The notes below the pieces were generated by a model, which worked only from the letters and a program-made list of their open reading frames with translations, was not told the origin of the DNA and made no database searches. From assembly GCF_003667275.1 (NCBI RefSeq), contig NZ_RCNV01000001.1:62001-126000 (forward strand): a stretch of DNA of 64,000 nt, read 5' to 3'. The translations under genes were made by a program, and so were the position numbers. This DNA is from Mesonia aquimarina. Its GTDB lineage: Bacteria; Bacteroidota; Bacteroidia; Flavobacteriales; Flavobacteriaceae. Positions within the stretch are counted from its first letter, which is position 1; each line of letters starts with the position of its first letter. Below, piece by piece: positions 40,822 through 50,108 of this stretch.

Positions 40822-43296
40822 GTGATTGCACGATTCTTTATAAATACATTTCAGAAATTTCAACAGTATAAAATTATTGGTTTTCTGCTGTTACTTATTT
40901 TTTTGTTAGTTGCAAGTTTTGGTGCTTTTCAATTAAACTTTAAAGAAGATATTGCTGCACTTATTCCTAAAAATGAAAAAGCAGAGGAGTTGCAAAAAAT
41001 CTTGAATACGGTAGATTTTTCTGATAAAATCATTGTGAATTTTTCAGCAGAAAGTAAGCCTCAGGCTCTTAACTCTTTTGGCAGTGCCAATAAAAATCAG
41101 AAAGATGAATTAGTAAAAGTTGCCCAACAGTTTTTAGATTCTATCGTAAAATTACAACCCGCTTATATTGAGAAAATCCAAGGAAAAGTTTCTTCTGATG
41201 AAATGGATAAAACCTATGCTTTTGTTCAGCAAAATTTACCGTTATTTTTAGCGGAAGAAGATTATAAAACTTTAGAACGTCGCATAACGAAAGATAGTTT
41301 AGCAGCTAAATTAAAAGGTGTTTATAAAAGTTTACTTTCTCCGGCAGGCTCTTTCACAAAAAAATATTTATTAAAAGATCCCTTGCAAATTACGCCGCTA
41401 GGCTTAGAGAAATTGAAGCAATTACGAGTAGGAGAGGAGTACCAACTTTATCAGAATTTTTTATTGGCCAATAGCGGTAGAAATTTACTGCTCTTTATTA
41501 GTCCCTCATTCCAAAAAAACGATGCCGAAAAAGCAGAAGAATTTGTTGAAAAATTAACCGAACTATCCATAAAAGTAAGTCCGAAAAATAATTCTATAAA
41601 AATACATTCGTTTGGTTCTGTATTTTATAGCGTAGCCAATGCAAAACGTATAAAAGCCGATATTCAATGGACTTTAGGGATCGCATTATCCATTTTACTG
41701 GTCTTGTTAATTTACTTTTACAGGAAAATATATATTCCACTAATTTTATTTTTACCCAGTATTTTTGGTGCTATTAGCGCACTTGCCATGTTGTTTGTTT
41801 TTCAGCAAGAAATATCTTTGATTGCTTTAGGAATTGGCGCTGTTTTGTTGGGAATTTCGTTAGATTATGGGTTGCACGTTCTTACGCATTACAGAAATTA
41901 TACTGATATCAAAAAACTTTACCAAGAAGTAAGCAGTGCAATTTTAATGAGCAGTTTAACTACCGCAACTGCTTTTTTTTGTTTGCTATTTGTAGAAAGT
42001 GAAGCCTTAAATGATTTAGGGGTTTTTGCAGGAATTAGTGTAATTATAGCTGCGGTATTTTCGTTGCTTTTGATTCCGCAATTTTATCAACCTAAAAAAC
42101 AGATAGCGCAAAAAAATACATTTATAGATCGCTTAGCAAGTTTTCCTTTTGAGAAATCGAATATACTTTTAATTGTTTTAGGAATTGCTTTAATTTTTGG
42201 CGCAGTTAATTTTTATAAGGTTGGTTTTGAAGAAAATTTATCCAGTTTAAATTATGAACCAAAATCTTTACAACAAGCCAAAGAAGAGCTTTCAACGATT
42301 ACGTATCAAGATCAAAAAACCCTGTATTTAATTTCTCACGGAAATAGTTTAAGTGAAGCTTTAGCAACAAATGCTTTAGTAACAAAAAAAATAAACGATC
42401 TTCAAGAAAAAGATGAAATTCTTTCCTTTAGCAGTGTTGGCGGTTTAGTTTTAAGCCGAGAACAACAACTCCAAAAACTAAAAAAATGGGATAATTTTTG
42501 GTCAACTGATCGTAAAAAAACACTTCAGCAGAATTTAATTGAAGAAGGAAAAAAACTAGGATTTAAAGCTTCAACCTTTTCAGATTTTTTTGAAAAAATC
42601 AACCAAAATTATCAACCTATTTCTTTAGCCGCTTATAAAGTGAATCCTAATTTTCCTGTAAATGAATTTATTAGTGAAAATGGAAATAATTTTCATACCG
42701 TACTAAGTTCGGTAAAACTATCAGAAAATAAAATTGAAGCCTTTAAAACGCATTTTAACAATCAGAAAAACTTGACTATAATTGATCGACAAGCTTTGAA
42801 TCAAAATTTATTTGGCGGATTAAAAATGCATTTCAATAGTTTGATTTTATATTCTTTTGGAGCAATTTTCTTACTTTTACTAGTGTTTTACAAGAACATT
42901 CGTTTAAGCTTAATTACGCTTCTACCTATCGGTATTACTTGGATTATAGCAATGGGAATGATGTACCTTTTTAACATACAATTCAATATTTTTAATGTCA
43001 TTATTTCTACTTTCATTTTTGGACTTGGCGTCGATTACAGTATTTTTGTAACCAATGCTTTGCGTCATAAACAAAAAGATGAAAATTATAAGTTGCAAAC
43101 CCATAAAACTTCCATTATACTTTCAGTTTTCACAACATTATTAGGAATGGGAGCTTTAATTTTTGCGGTTCATCCGGCTTTAAAATCAGTTGCTATTATT
43201 TCCATCATCGGAATTTTAACGGCAGTCTTGGTTTCGTTCTGCATTCAACCTTTTATCTTTAAACTTTTGATGAATTTCCCTAAAAATAATGACTAA
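40822..43296 (+). CDS. MMPL/RND-type lipid exporter
   Basis: An 824-residue polytopic protein with the repeated RND organisation. There is one N-terminal helix, a large periplasmic loop, and six-helix blocks ending GIGAVLLGISLDYGLHVLTHYRN and STFIFGLGVDYSIFVTNALRH, the GxxxDY proton-relay motifs. It matches the MMPL exporters of aryl polyene clusters that move lipid-linked product across the inner membrane. The start is GTG at 40822, directly after the preceding stop. It overlaps the C45 gene by eight bases. Confidence 0.92.
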   Translation: MIARFFINTFQKFQQYKIIGFLLLLIFLLVASFGAFQLNFKEDIAALIPKNEKAEELQKILNTVDFSDKIIVNFSAESKPQALNSFGSANKNQKDELVKVAQQFLDSIVKLQPAYIEKIQGKVSSDEMDKTYAFVQQNLPLFLAEEDYKTLERRITKDSLAAKLKGVYKSLLSPAGSFTKKYLLKDPLQITPLGLEKLKQLRVGEEYQLYQNFLLANSGRNLLLFISPSFQKNDAEKAEEFVEKLTELSIKVSPKNNSIKIHSFGSVFYSVANAKRIKADIQWTLGIALSILLVLLIYFYRKIYIPLILFLPSIFGAISALAMLFVFQQEISLIALGIGAVLLGISLDYGLHVLTHYRNYTDIKKLYQEVSSAILMSSLTTATAFFCLLFVESEALNDLGVFAGISVIIAAVFSLLLIPQFYQPKKQIAQKNTFIDRLASFPFEKSNILLIVLGIALIFGAVNFYKVGFEENLSSLNYEPKSLQQAKEELSTITYQDQKTLYLISHGNSLSEALATNALVTKKINDLQEKDEILSFSSVGGLVLSREQQLQKLKKWDNFWSTDRKKTLQQNLIEEGKKLGFKASTFSDFFEKINQNYQPISLAAYKVNPNFPVNEFISENGNNFHTVLSSVKLSENKIEAFKTHFNNQKNLTIIDRQALNQNLFGGLKMHFNSLILYSFGAIFLLLLVFYKNIRLSLITLLPIGITWIIAMGMMYLFNIQFNIFNVIISTFIFGLGVDYSIFVTNALRHKQKDENYKLQTHKTSIILSVFTTLLGMGALIFAVHPALKSVAIISIIGILTAVLVSFCIQPFIFKLLMNFPKNND

Positions 43297-44959
43297 TAAA
43301 AGTAGTTTCATATCAATATATAAAGTCATTAGTTGGGGATTTTTATGCTTAATTTTTCAGGCTTGTGGGGTTCAGAAATCCTTAGAAGACCGACCTGAAA
43401 AAACAAGACTAGATCAAGCTTTACCGGAAAGAATTCAGCTGAATCAAACTACTTTTCAACTCAAAAACAACCGACTACAAAAAAACAAAGAAGGTCTTTG
43501 GGAACTTTATGTAGAAGGCGATCCATTAGAACGCGGCTACGCAATTGGCTCCTTATCTAAAGAGCTAATCCAAAAACAGGAACGCGTTTTCATGGAAGCG
43601 GTTTTAGAACAAGTAGATTCGGAGTCTTACCAGAAATTTTTGAGTAAGATAATCGCTTGGTATAACCGAAAACTTTACCAGCACGTAAACGAAGAATTTA
43701 AGCAAGAAATTTACGGAATATCCCGTTTCAACACCGGTGAATATGATAATTTTGCCAAACCTTATGTGCGGTCTTTATATTTGCATGGCGCACACGATAT
43801 TGGTCACGCCTTGCAAGATCTAATGTTAGTAGGTTGTACTTCATTTGCTGCTTGGGGCGAAAAAACAAGCGACGGACAATTATTAGTAGGCCGAAACTTT
43901 GACTTTTATGCAGGTGATCAATTTTCGGAAGAAAAAATTATTGCTTTTATCAAACCAACACAAGGTCATCCGTTTATGATGTACACCTGGCCCGGGTTTA
44001 TTGGCGCAGTTAGCGGAATGAACAAAGAAGGCTTAACCGTAACCATAAACGCCGGAAAATCTAAAATTCCGTTGATTGCAAAAACACCTATTTCTTTAGT
44101 GGCGCGTGAAATTTTACAATATGCAAAAACCACTACAGAAGCCATTGAGATTGCGAGAAAGAAAGAAGTTTTTGTATCAGAATCCATTATGGTTTCTAGC
44201 GCTATCGATAAAAAAGCGGTATTGATAGAGGTTTCCCCTAAAAATTTTGGGGTTTATGAAGTTGAAAATTCTAATCATTTGAGTTGTTCAAATCATTTTC
44301 AAAGTGAAGCATATGCTAATGATAAACGGAATTTAGCAAGTATTGAAAACAGCCATACGCAAGCACGTTTTGATAGAATGGAAGAATTAATTCAAGAAAA
44401 GAATACATTAAACCCCAAAAAAGCGGCAGAAATCTTACGAAATAAAAAAGGAGTAGCAGATGCTATTCTAGGCTTTGGAAATGAGTTGGCTATCAATCAA
44501 TTGCTTGCCCACCACAGTATTATTTTTAAACCTGAAGAAAAACAAGTCTGGGTGTCTACAAATCCTTATCAATTAGGGGCTTATGTTGCGTATGATTTAG
44601 ATGAAGTCTTTGCTGAAGAGTCAAAATTAAAATCAATAGATTCCTTAAAAATTGAAGCAGATCCTTTTTTGTTTACTGAAGAATTTAAAGATTATGAAAA
44701 ATTTAGAGCTCAAAAAAAGATTATAGAAAAATCTATTCAGCAAAAAGAACAAATTTCCTCAAAAAAATTAACAGCGTTTATCAGTTTAAATACGGACTTT
44801 TGGGAAACACACTTTTTAGTTGGTAAATATTATTACGAACAAAAGGACTATAAAAAAGCCATTATAAATTTTAAACAAGCCTTGCGCAGAGAAGTAACAA
44901 GCTTAGCTGATGAAGAAATGTTGAAAAAGTACCTAAAAAAAAGTTATCGGAAATTATAA
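43289..44959 (+). CDS. C45-type acyltransferase/hydrolase lipoprotein
   Basis: The 556-residue protein has a lipoprotein signal with Cys26 in LIFQACG. Its Ntn-hydrolase domain of the acyl-CoA:6-aminopenicillanate acyltransferase (C45) family has the nucleophile candidate Cys183 in LVGCTSFAAWG and the GRNFDFYAG segment that follows it in this family. EGLTVTINAGKS and MVSSAIDKKAVLIEVSP match later strands. The C-terminus has a TPR-like pair (FLVGKYYYEQKDYKKAIINFKQAL). It is probably anchored at the outer or inner membrane and may join or cleave the acyl chain of the pigment lipid. Confidence 0.82.
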   Translation: MTNKSSFISIYKVISWGFLCLIFQACGVQKSLEDRPEKTRLDQALPERIQLNQTTFQLKNNRLQKNKEGLWELYVEGDPLERGYAIGSLSKELIQKQERVFMEAVLEQVDSESYQKFLSKIIAWYNRKLYQHVNEEFKQEIYGISRFNTGEYDNFAKPYVRSLYLHGAHDIGHALQDLMLVGCTSFAAWGEKTSDGQLLVGRNFDFYAGDQFSEEKIIAFIKPTQGHPFMMYTWPGFIGAVSGMNKEGLTVTINAGKSKIPLIAKTPISLVAREILQYAKTTTEAIEIARKKEVFVSESIMVSSAIDKKAVLIEVSPKNFGVYEVENSNHLSCSNHFQSEAYANDKRNLASIENSHTQARFDRMEELIQEKNTLNPKKAAEILRNKKGVADAILGFGNELAINQLLAHHSIIFKPEEKQVWVSTNPYQLGAYVAYDLDEVFAEESKLKSIDSLKIEADPFLFTEEFKDYEKFRAQKKIIEKSIQQKEQISSKKLTAFISLNTDFWETHFLVGKYYYEQKDYKKAIINFKQALRREVTSLADEEMLKKYLKKSYRKL

Positions 44960-46237
44960 ATGAAAATAGGATCTAATCATATTAAAAATTGGCAAGAAAA
45001 TCAGCAAGAATTATTGCAACAGCAAATACTATATATTGCAGAACATTCCCCATATTATCAACGTATTTTTAAGGAGAATAAGCTTGATATTAGTGATTTT
45101 TCTTTAGTAGATTTTTCAAAACTTCCCATAACGACAAAAGAAGACTTAGCGCGTTATAATGATGAATTTGTAGCCGTTCCACAGTCAGAAATTATAGATA
45201 TTGTTACTACCTCAGGAACCTTGGGAGAGCCGGTTAGCTTTGCGTTAAATGAGGATGATTTACAACGCTTGGCAACCAATGAGGAGCAATCTTTTCAGCA
45301 AATTGGTATTACAAAAAACGATGTTGTACAAATAACCACCACCTTAGATCGTCAGTTTGTAGCTGGTTTAGCATACTTTTTAGGCTTACGAAAACTCGGT
45401 GCGGGCATTATTCGTTTAGGCGCCGGAATACCAGAATTGCAGTGGAAATCTATTCTCCGTTTTCAGCCTACTTACCTCATTAGCGTTCCTTCTTTTTTAC
45501 TGAAACTGATTGATTATGCTGAAAAAAACGGAATTGATTGCAATAAAACTTCTATAAAAGGAGCTATTTGCATTGGCGAACCGATTAGAAATGAAAATTT
45601 TGAATTGAATCCCTTAGGCCAAAAAATCACAGCGCATTGGGGTATTGAATTATTTTCAACCTATGCCTCAACAGAAATGTGTACCGCATTTACCGAATGT
45701 AAAGCCCATGAAGGAAACCATATCCAAGAAGATTTAATTTTTACAGAAGTTTTAGACGACAATGGAAATCCTGTAAAAGATGGCGAAATAGGCGAATTAA
45801 CGATTACTACCTTAGGTGTACAAACGATGCCATTATTGCGATATCAGACCGGCGATATGGTAAAGAAAATTAGTTCAACATGTTCTTGCGGAAAAAATGG
45901 CGAAAGAATTTCAGCCGTTTTAGGTAGAAAAAAACAACTGATAAAATATAAAGGAACTAGCATTTATCCCTTACAAATTTTAAATGCCTTAGCTAGTTTT
46001 CCTGACCTAAAAAACTACCTTATAATCGCTTCTTCTAATAGTTTAAATGAAGATGTGTTAAGTGTTGTAATTGAATACGATACAACTTTTAAAATTCAAC
46101 AGAACTTAAGAGAACATCTACAAGCAACTATCCGAGTAATTCCAGAATTAGTACTGTGGAAAAAAGAGACTTTGCAACAAGCAATTTTTAATCCAAAATC
46201 CAGGAAACCAATTCGTTTTTTAGATAAGCGAAACTAG
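44960..46237 (+). CDS. Phenylacetate-CoA ligase-like adenylating enzyme
   Basis: A 425-residue ANL-superfamily protein of the PaaK type: P-loop TTSGTLGEPVSFAL, the A-motif region YASTEMCTAF, TLGVQTMPLLRYQTGDMV, and a short C-terminal domain with GRKKQLIKYKGTSIYP. It is expected to activate 4-coumarate from the ammonia-lyase and pass it to the carrier protein or CoA. It ends the operon and its 3' end overlaps the convergent methyltransferase gene by four bases. Confidence 0.88.
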   Translation: MKIGSNHIKNWQENQQELLQQQILYIAEHSPYYQRIFKENKLDISDFSLVDFSKLPITTKEDLARYNDEFVAVPQSEIIDIVTTSGTLGEPVSFALNEDDLQRLATNEEQSFQQIGITKNDVVQITTTLDRQFVAGLAYFLGLRKLGAGIIRLGAGIPELQWKSILRFQPTYLISVPSFLLKLIDYAEKNGIDCNKTSIKGAICIGEPIRNENFELNPLGQKITAHWGIELFSTYASTEMCTAFTECKAHEGNHIQEDLIFTEVLDDNGNPVKDGEIGELTITTLGVQTMPLLRYQTGDMVKKISSTCSCGKNGERISAVLGRKKQLIKYKGTSIYPLQILNALASFPDLKNYLIIASSNSLNEDVLSVVIEYDTTFKIQQNLREHLQATIRVIPELVLWKKETLQQAIFNPKSRKPIRFLDKRN

Positions 46238-47421
46238 TTTTTTCTACAAAACAAAACTACTTTTTCTTGATTTTCTAAGCTTGTAAAAAATAGATAAACA
46301 TGACCCCCGTCTTTTATTGAAAACTTTTTTCTGATCTGCGCAACGGTGAGTGGGAAATTTCTAGTGGTAATATTTGCTTTTTTTAACTGAAGTGATTTTA
46401 TATTTTTTTTGTTGAAAGGAATAGTTTCCACAATTTTAAAACTTCTTCCGGGAAAATTTATTTTCTCTTCAGAAGTATATAAATGACTGTGTTTTGAAAG
46501 TTTAAAGACAGGAAGTTTATTAGAAATACTTAAAAATAAACCACTTTTTAAAATAGCGGAATTTGGTTCATATAAAAATTGAAGTGGTTTTTTATAAGTA
46601 CCTTCAAGCTGCTTTTCTTCAAAAAAATCACCTTCAAAAAATTGATCCTTTTTTTTAGAAATATTAATTGTTATCAGCGGAATCTCATTCAAATTATTTT
46701 GATCCGTTAACACCCATAATAATTCTTTTACTTCATTTTCTAGGGCGACAATATGAATTTCTTTTACATAGTTTAGTTGCTCTATCCCCAGTTGTAAATC
46801 GAGTAGAGGAGAGGTCTTTATTAGTATTTGCTTTGATTTTTTTAAAAATAAAGACAGCGAATTCAACACATCCGGTTCGCAGTCTTCTAAGCGAAAAACC
46901 TTTCCTTTGACAGAAGAACGGCGCGATGGATCGATAAAAATCCAATCGAATTCTTTATCGCTTTGTTCTAAATATTCAATTCCGTTGCCGGCATAAAATT
47001 CACAATTTTTTTTACTCGATAAGTGTTTAAAGTTATGTTCGGCTAATGTAGAAAGGTCGGTATTTAGTTCACAATGAGTTATTTGATCTACTTTTTTAGA
47101 AAAATAAAGAGAATCTATTCCAAAACCACCGGTAAGATCAATTAAGTTTTCACCTTTAACTAAGGTACTTTTATATGCTGCAGTTTTTTCGGAAGAGGTC
47201 TGCTCTAAATTTAAAGTTTTCGGATATAAAACGGACTCGCAGTTATACCAACTTGGTAATTTTGACTTTGCTTTTTTTCGCGCTTCTACTTGTTGTGCTA
47301 AAGTCTGAATTGTAATATCCGGAAAAGGACTTCCTTTGAGAATTAAACGTGAAATATCTTCGTTCTCATTCCTTTTTATAAATTTCTGAACTTCTGGTTT
47401 TAATAATTTCAACGGAAGCAT
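46234..47421 (-). CDS. Class I SAM-dependent methyltransferase, THUMP-like domain
   Basis: A 395-residue methyltransferase of the Bacteroidota-specific type with a ferredoxin-like N-terminal region, SAM-binding DLTGGFGIDSLYFSKK, the motif FIDPSRRSSVKGKVFRLEDCEPDV and a C-terminal THUMP-like domain (NITTRNFPLTVAQIRKKFSIKDGGHVYLFFT). The family is probably a tRNA or rRNA methyltransferase; the target is not shown here. It is the last gene of a minus-strand set that also includes a permease, a SpoU methyltransferase and DUF4159. Confidence 0.82.
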   Translation of the reverse strand: MLPLKLLKPEVQKFIKRNENEDISRLILKGSPFPDITIQTLAQQVEARKKAKSKLPSWYNCESVLYPKTLNLEQTSSEKTAAYKSTLVKGENLIDLTGGFGIDSLYFSKKVDQITHCELNTDLSTLAEHNFKHLSSKKNCEFYAGNGIEYLEQSDKEFDWIFIDPSRRSSVKGKVFRLEDCEPDVLNSLSLFLKKSKQILIKTSPLLDLQLGIEQLNYVKEIHIVALENEVKELLWVLTDQNNLNEIPLITINISKKKDQFFEGDFFEEKQLEGTYKKPLQFLYEPNSAILKSGLFLSISNKLPVFKLSKHSHLYTSEEKINFPGRSFKIVETIPFNKKNIKSLQLKKANITTRNFPLTVAQIRKKFSIKDGGHVYLFFTSLENQEKVVLFCRKN

Positions 47422-47422
47422 T

Positions 47423-48514
47423 CTATAAATCTTTTGTCAGTTTTTTGACGATTTTATATTCGCTAAATGCTTCTTTCGCAATTACTTTAATGGCGGTGTA
47501 CACCGGGATTGCAACAATCATCCCGATCACATTAAACATTAAACCTGAGATTAATATGATCAAGAAAATTTCTAGCGGATGAGATTTTACACTTTTCCCG
47601 AAAATAAGCGGCTGATTGATAAAATTGTCAATCAATTGGGCGATAGAATATCCGGCTAACACATAAAGCATTCGAGGTAAAATTACCGTAGAAAATTCGG
47701 CTCCAAGATTACTGGAGATTACAAAAAGCATCATTAAGATTCCTGCGAATAGTGGCCCTAAATAAGGGACTATATTTAAAAATGCACATATAAATGCAAT
47801 AGCAATCGGGTTATCCACTTTAAAGGCTGTCAGTAAAATTGTGTACAAAACAAACAATACAAAAATTTGTAAAGTTAAGCCTACAAAGTAGCGGGATAGC
47901 AAAACTTTGATTTTATGAAAAACGCGTTTAAAACGTTCTTCTTCACCTACATTTGAAAAAACAAGCACACTATTCAGCATTAATTTACTGTCTTTCAGCA
48001 AGAAAAAAGAAATAAATAAAACAGAAAATAAGGCAATAAAAGTGGCTCCCAATCCGCCAAAAACCATATTTAGAAAATTGGGAATCAGTTTTAAATCAAA
48101 ATTTTTAATAAAACTTGTACGCTGTAACCCTTCAACAATATTAATTTGTTCCTGTAACCCAAGATATTCACGCACTTGAACATTTAAAATATTAAGGTCG
48201 TTTTTAAAAGCTTCAATATCAATTTGACTTAAGTTTTTGCTTTGTTCTACCACAATAGGAATAAACAAACCAATAAGTCCCACAACGACAGCTAAAACAA
48301 GTACTAAAACAGTTATAACCGCTAATTGATTAGGGAACTTAAGTTTTTCTTTCAAGAAAATAACAACAGGTCTTCCTATTAAAGCGATTACTGCTGCAAT
48401 AGCAATGTAAACGATAACAGATTGAACTTCCCAAATAAAATATAATAGAAGAATAATCCCGGCGATAATACCGAGTGCTTTTAATATTCCGGTGGCTAAG
48501 GTTTTTGAATTCAC
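47423..48514 (-). CDS. AI-2E family permease
   Basis: An integral membrane protein of about 363 residues with the AI-2E pattern: N-terminal helices, IALIGRPVVIFLKEKLKFPNQLAV, the FLLKDSKLMLN turn and PFLNIVPYLGPLFAG-like FICAFLNIVPYLGPLFAGILMM. The start is placed at GTG 48514 (VNSKTLATGILKALG); the longer frame to 48577 would overlap the SpoU gene by 50 bases and adds a polar, non-conserved stretch. Substrates are unknown; family members export small molecules or Na+. Confidence 0.86.
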   Translation of the reverse strand: MNSKTLATGILKALGIIAGIILLLYFIWEVQSVIVYIAIAAVIALIGRPVVIFLKEKLKFPNQLAVITVLVLVLAVVVGLIGLFIPIVVEQSKNLSQIDIEAFKNDLNILNVQVREYLGLQEQINIVEGLQRTSFIKNFDLKLIPNFLNMVFGGLGATFIALFSVLFISFFLLKDSKLMLNSVLVFSNVGEEERFKRVFHKIKVLLSRYFVGLTLQIFVLFVLYTILLTAFKVDNPIAIAFICAFLNIVPYLGPLFAGILMMLFVISSNLGAEFSTVILPRMLYVLAGYSIAQLIDNFINQPLIFGKSVKSHPLEIFLIILISGLMFNVIGMIVAIPVYTAIKVIAKEAFSEYKIVKKLTKDL

Positions 48515-48527
48515 AGTGCTAAAGGTA

Positions 48528-49052
48528 TTATTTCTTTTGTAAAGCGAGTAATTTTTTTGTGATTTCGTAAAGAGCAATTCCTCCGGCTTGAGCTACGTTC
48601 ATACTGCTGTTTTTACCAAACATTTGTATATGAACAACTTTATGTGCTTTTTGCAGGATTTCTTGATTTACTCCAAAATTTTCTTCCCCTAAAATAAGTA
48701 TTATTTTTTCGTTTGCTTTTAGTTGAATGGAAGCTATAGATTCACTATTATCAGTTATTTCTAAGCAAAATAATTGATAGCCTTTTCCTTGATAATCTGT
48801 TAGGGTTTGTTGAATATTTTCAGTAATTTCATGAGGAACATAATTTACGGTAGAACGTGCTGTTCTTCTTAATCTGTTACTGTTTAAATTAATATTTTTT
48901 CCTGAAAGAATTAATTTTTCAACCTGAAAAGCATCAGCTAATCGAAACAAACTTCCCATATTTGCCGGACTTTGTAAGTTATCAGCTATTAAAATTATTG
49001 GGAATTTTTTTTCAGAAAACTTAGCGTTTGTATGATCTAACTGCATTGCCAT
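48528..49052 (-). CDS. TrmH/SpoU family RNA methyltransferase
   Basis: A 174-residue SPOUT protein with all three knot motifs: NLQSPANMGSLFRLADAF, LILGEENFGV and NSSMNVAQAGGIALYEIT. It lacks the N-terminal L30-like domain of full-length TrmH/RlmB proteins, so it resembles the short tRNA or rRNA 2'-O-methyltransferases. The target cannot be told from the sequence. The second Met (MQLDHTNAK) is an alternative start. Confidence 0.9.
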   Translation of the reverse strand: MAMQLDHTNAKFSEKKFPIILIADNLQSPANMGSLFRLADAFQVEKLILSGKNINLNSNRLRRTARSTVNYVPHEITENIQQTLTDYQGKGYQLFCLEITDNSESIASIQLKANEKIILILGEENFGVNQEILQKAHKVVHIQMFGKNSSMNVAQAGGIALYEITKKLLALQKK

Positions 49053-49055
49053 AGT

Positions 49056-49706
49056 TTAATTTTCAAAAGCATATTTTACAATATTAGCTCCCATTTTTAA
49101 AGCTTTTAAACGGACATCTTCAGGATCATTATGCACTTCTTTATTTTCCCATCCATCTCCTAAATCACTTTCTAGGGTAAATAAGAGTACTAATCTGTTT
49201 TCATCAAAAATTCCAAAAGCTTGCGGTTTTTTTCCGTCGTGTTCGTGAATTTTAGGCAAACCTTTTGGAAATTCATAAGCACTGGAAAAAATGGAATGAT
49301 TCGCGCCAAGTTCTTTTAATTCTTGATTTGGAAATATTTTTTTTATTTCCTTTTGTATATATTCATTCATTCCGTAATTGTCATCAATATGTAAAAACCC
49401 GCCACCAAGTAAATATTTCCGTAATTGACTGGCGTCTTCTTCGCTAAAAAACACATTTCCATGACCCGTCATATGAATAAGCGGATATGAAAATAAATCA
49501 ACGTCACTTGCTTCTACAGTTACCGGTTCGGGATTAATACGCGTTTTAATATGCTCATTACAAAACTTTATTAAATTAGGTAGAGCAGTAGGGTTACTGT
49601 ACCAATCGCCACCACCGCCATATTTTAAAACGCCAATTTCTTGTGCTTGAGCAAAAAACGTAAAAAAACAGCAGAGTAAAAGAACGAAAACACGTTTCAT
49701 AAACAA
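49056..49706 (-). CDS. DUF4159 domain protein, secreted
   Basis: A 216-residue protein with a signal peptide (MFMKRVFVLLLCCFFTFFAQA) and the DUF4159 body: GVLKYGGGGDWYSNPTALPNLIKFCNEHIKTRINPEPVTVEASDVDLFSYPLIHMTGHGNVFFSEEDASQLRKYLLGGGFLHIDDNYG. It is a flavodoxin-like fold of unknown function, often near RNA or envelope genes in Bacteroidota. It is the first gene of the minus-strand run. Confidence 0.88.
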   Translation of the reverse strand: MFMKRVFVLLLCCFFTFFAQAQEIGVLKYGGGGDWYSNPTALPNLIKFCNEHIKTRINPEPVTVEASDVDLFSYPLIHMTGHGNVFFSEEDASQLRKYLLGGGFLHIDDNYGMNEYIQKEIKKIFPNQELKELGANHSIFSSAYEFPKGLPKIHEHDGKKPQAFGIFDENRLVLLFTLESDLGDGWENKEVHNDPEDVRLKALKMGANIVKYAFEN

Positions 49707-49850
49707 AAATTTCTGGAAATATACGGAATTAATCGTGTTTTAAACCCTGAGAACTATTCTGTATGTGAAATTTTAATGATGATTTTTTAATTTTTTTCTA
49801 TATATTTAAATGTTATTTAATTTAATAGTGTTGATTTAAACTTAAAAATT

Positions 49851-50078
49851 ATGAAAGATTATATAAAAATTTTAACGGATACTTCAATCATTGTAAATAG
49901 GATCGTTGCTTTATTAGAGCAAAAAAACATTTCTATACGTATTCGAGATAATGTTGAGTCAGGACGATTAGCTGGTTTTGGAGTTCAGCAAAACGATGTA
50001 GAACTGTATGTTCATAAAGCGGACTATAATAATGCTCAACAACTTATTGAAGGTTTTAGGGAAGAACAAGAATTGTAG
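49851..50078 (+). CDS. DUF2007-like small protein
   Basis: The 75-residue protein (MKDYIKILTDTSIIVNRIVALLEQKNISIRIRDNVESGRLAGFGVQQNDVELYVHKADYNNAQQLIEGF, shown here only as the recognisable order of parts: tDTSIIVNRIVALLE, then NISIRIRDN, then VELYVHKADYNNAQQLI) follows the DUF2007 pattern, a small alpha-beta sandwich proposed to sense a signal; role unclear. A 144-base divergent region separates it from DUF4159 and has no clear -33/-7 box. Confidence 0.78.
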   Translation: MKDYIKILTDTSIIVNRIVALLEQKNISIRIRDNVESGRLAGFGVQQNDVELYVHKADYNNAQQLIEGFREEQEL

Positions 50079-50108
50079 GAAGGCCTTTATTTATAAAATG
50101 TAATTATT

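Noticed and set aside
48515-48577. Longer start of the AI-2E permease
   Set aside because: It overlaps the SpoU gene by 50 bases and adds a polar stretch; GTG at 48514 fits better.
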